Assembly: GCF_001625215.2 (NCBI RefSeq)
Contig: NC_030381.2
Span: 49,685,214-49,749,213, forward strand
Length of the DNA: 64,000 nucleotides
Origin: Daucus carota subsp. sativus
Lineage: Eukaryota > Streptophyta > Magnoliopsida > Apiales > Apiaceae
Reading direction: 5' to 3'
Position numbers and translations under genes: made by a program. This document shows, piece after piece, positions 61,784 through 64,000 of the stretch; the first letter of the stretch is position 1, and each line of letters begins with the position of its first letter. Below the pieces are notes generated by a model that saw nothing but the letters and a program-made list of their open reading frames with translations, was not told the origin of the DNA and did not search any database.

Positions 61784-62074
61784 ATTGTTATAAGGTCGTC
61801 ATACATCAACTGATCAGATGTTTGAAAAGTGATACAGTGTCAAAATGTCTGCAGATATTCAACGGCTTGAGAAACATGTGAAGAAGTGGACCGGAGGCAG
61901 AATATCTGAAACTAGTATGAGATGCTGGTGTTTTATTTTGATTTATGTTCTTTTATTATGTAGTTGTATTCAAACTAGTAACGGCTTGAATTTCTGATGT
62001 GCTGCCTCTAGAGCGGGCAATATGTATTTCAGAGTTTTGAAGGTGAACCTGTATCCAATCTATTTTTGATTTCG

Positions 62075-62965
62075 TGTATTAGCAAACGGTCGATTCGGTC
62101 AAAAATCGAACCGAACTGAAATAACCGAAAAACGAAGTTCCATATTTTTGAAAACCGAACCATAGTCTTTTAAACTGAACCCAACCGAACTGAACTAAAA
62201 ATACTTCGGTTTTTTCGGTTCGGTTAATTTTTAACCGAAGTAAATTTTTTTTAAAAAAAAGAGCTGCAACATGAATTCACAAGGTCTGCCTCACTGCTGC
62301 TACAAATCATGTCTTGCAAATCATGTTCTCTCTGTGAATCTTTGCCTGGTGGTATTACATCTACTTGAGATGGAGAAATATAAGTATTGCATTTACTCCC
62401 TCTTCTCAAAATAATTATCACATTTCTATTCTTGCTGGTCAAATTGATCAAGTTTTGACCAAAGATTATAAGTGATTCGCTCATTATTTTAAAAAACTGA
62501 AAATTACATCTTAAAGTAGATTAAAAGTTGTTTTCGGTGACATATTTTTTTTTATTTTATCAATTGATAAAATATTAATAAATTTTAGTCAAATTTTAGT
62601 CAATTTGACCGGCACAAAATCAAATGTGACAACTATTTTGGGACGAAAGGAGTAGTTTTTATGTAATTTAATTACCGATAGCTATGAAGAGTTTAAAGAC
62701 AGAGTAGTTATTAAATTTCTTAAAATTCTAAAACTGATAGCTAATCAAGTTATGTTATGAATTGTTTCTGTAAATAAATAATCAGTAATGTATATAAATT
62801 ATAAAATTATTTATATTAAATATAAATATAATTTAAAAATTATATATATATATATATATTTAATACTTCGGTTATTTCGATTAAACCGAAATTTTGTGTT
62901 TCAAGAATCGATCGAACCAAACTTTTAGTTCGGTTATAACCGAAAATCGAATTAACCGGAGTTTT
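62075..62965. mobile_element. Degenerate hAT-like element, same family as 54606
   Basis: The left side has AGCAAACGGTCGATTCGGTC and AACCGAACTGAAATAACCG repeats; the right side has TTCGGTTATTTCGATTAAACC and AATTAACCGGAGTTTTG. The order mirrors the 54606 element, but the terminal bases and duplication are eroded. It is split by a Stowaway MITE. Confidence 0.65.
62396..62652. mobile_element. Stowaway MITE, 257 bp
   Basis: It begins CTCCCTCTTCTCAAAATAAT and ends ACTATTTTGGGACGAAAGGAG with TA on both sides. TGACC/GGTCA-type arms are inverted inside. Confidence 0.88.
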
Positions 62966-63254
62966 GTTCTCTTAACAATGTACTAACCATAATAATACAA
63001 TTAAATTGAGAAAGCATGAATTGAGTAAATATTATTTTATTAATCGGAATTGACTTATATTTATATAAATTATCGTGTCATTTTATATAAAATTGCGTCA
63101 AATTTTACGTATTACTCAACAAAATAATTAATAAAATTAAAAAACCATATTTCACCAGTGGGCCTCGCTTTATATAATAAACGGGCCAAAACTGGAAGCC
63201 CAAAATAACGTGTTTGTATGTACAAAAATTTTGTCCATACTATTTTATTATACA

Positions 63255-63324
63255 TGAAAAGATTTGGCAGGGCAGGCAAGAGCTTGATTTCTTTGAGAGC
63301 GAGAGCTTGGTTTCCAACTAGAGG
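63255..63324 (+). CDS. Possible first exon of a gene running off the window
   Basis: ATG followed by 23 codons rich in Arg and Ser/Leu (MKRFGRAGKSLISLRARAWF), ending at a GTACGA donor. Such a composition suits an organelle presequence. No downstream exon was found before the window ends, so this is tentative. Confidence 0.3.
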
Positions 63325-63449
63325 TACGATTTATTTATTATAAATTTGTTTGTAATTGTGTGTGTAAATTTTAATCATCAGATTCTTTATTGCGATGAAA
63401 ATTTTGTTGATAAACCCATTCTTTGCCTACAATTCTCGTTATCATGCTT

Positions 63450-63950
63450 GGAAACGAATTTCTTGTGATTTTCTTGCTAGCCCATGTGAAAAGATTCGAT
63501 TTTTATTTCTATGAGGGTTTTAAATCGCCTTGTTTGTTGTTAGATCAGGTAAAATATTGTGGCACATTGACGAGAACTTGGTGTGTGTATATAATTGTTA
63601 ATTTCTTGATTAATTATATTGCACTGAAACTGTTCTAGTTGAAATTCTTGTGATTTTGCTTCTAGCCTATGTAAAAAGATATGATTTTTATTACTATAGG
63701 GGTTCTGAATTACCATGTTTGTTAGATCAGGTAAAAAATTGTAGCGCATTGGTGGGAAATCCGCGTGTTATTTCAAATTTCTTGATTGATTCTTTTGCAT
63801 TGAAACTGTTGTAGTTGAAATTGTTGTGATTTTCTTCCTGGCAGAGGTGTGAAAAGATACAATTTTGGTAACTATAAGGATTGTGTTTGTTGTTAGAGCA
63901 GGTAACTATTATATCACGTTTGGCGGGAAACTGGTGCGTAACATTGTGTT
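63450..63950. repeat. Tandem repeat, unit about 180 bp, 2.7 copies
   Basis: The units share TTCTTGTGATTTT, GTGAAAAGAT, TTGTTAGATCAGGTAAA, TTTCTTGATTGATT and GCATTGAAACTGTTGTAGTTG in fixed order, with starts near 63458, 63644 and 63818. Confidence 0.85.
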
Positions 63951-64000
63951 GTATAAGCATTATGCTTTAATTTTGAATTATATGTGAGATCCCTGGTAAT

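Overview
The window is plant nuclear DNA. It is AT-rich, its genes have many small exons with GT-AG introns, and it is crowded with short DNA transposons (hAT, Stowaway, Tourist/PIF, CACTA, MULE, Helitron) plus LINE and copia remnants. The P450 reads like the CYP71AJ group (psoralen/angelicin synthase type), which points to Apiaceae (carrot, parsnip, angelica lineage). That assignment rests on remembered family features, not on a search.

Region by region. 1.0-2.65 kb (-): a two-domain cystatin-like (UPF0725-like) gene. 5.1-11.6 kb (-): two tandem paralogous coiled-coil genes of unknown function. 13.6-14.6 kb (+): an aluminium-induced/TSJT1-type YGL-LRDR protein. 16.5-17.7 kb (-): a single-exon F-box protein. 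19.5-26.3 kb (-): an 11-exon TRAPPC13 gene with a GC-AG intron that holds a Helitron. 26.3-32.4 kb: intergenic, with TA-microsatellite-associated elements. 32.4-34.6 kb (+): a five-exon CRPK1-like cytoplasmic kinase. 38.1-43.0 kb (-): a two-exon CYP71AJ-like P450 with a 3.5 kb intron. 48.6-53.2 kb (-): a seven-exon TPS-b type monoterpene synthase with a frameshift in exon 1 and a nonsense codon in the last exon. 60.4-61.8 kb (+): an intact BAHD acyltransferase, preceded by a broken duplicate of its promoter and first codons. A possible first exon of another gene lies at 63.25 kb.

The most interesting part is 34-62 kb. A terpene synthase, a P450 and a BAHD enzyme lie within 24 kb with no unrelated intact gene between them, which is the usual composition of a small specialised-metabolism cluster. 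The locus has been rearranged. A 1.1-1.3 kb block (kinase 3' end plus terpene synthase 3' end) is present on both sides of the P450, relics of P450-type promoter DNA lie on both sides of it, and a short motif is shared by the P450 and terpene synthase upstream regions. In this haplotype the terpene synthase looks dead while the other two enzymes are open. I read this as a partly decayed, TE-reshaped cluster. Its product is unknown.
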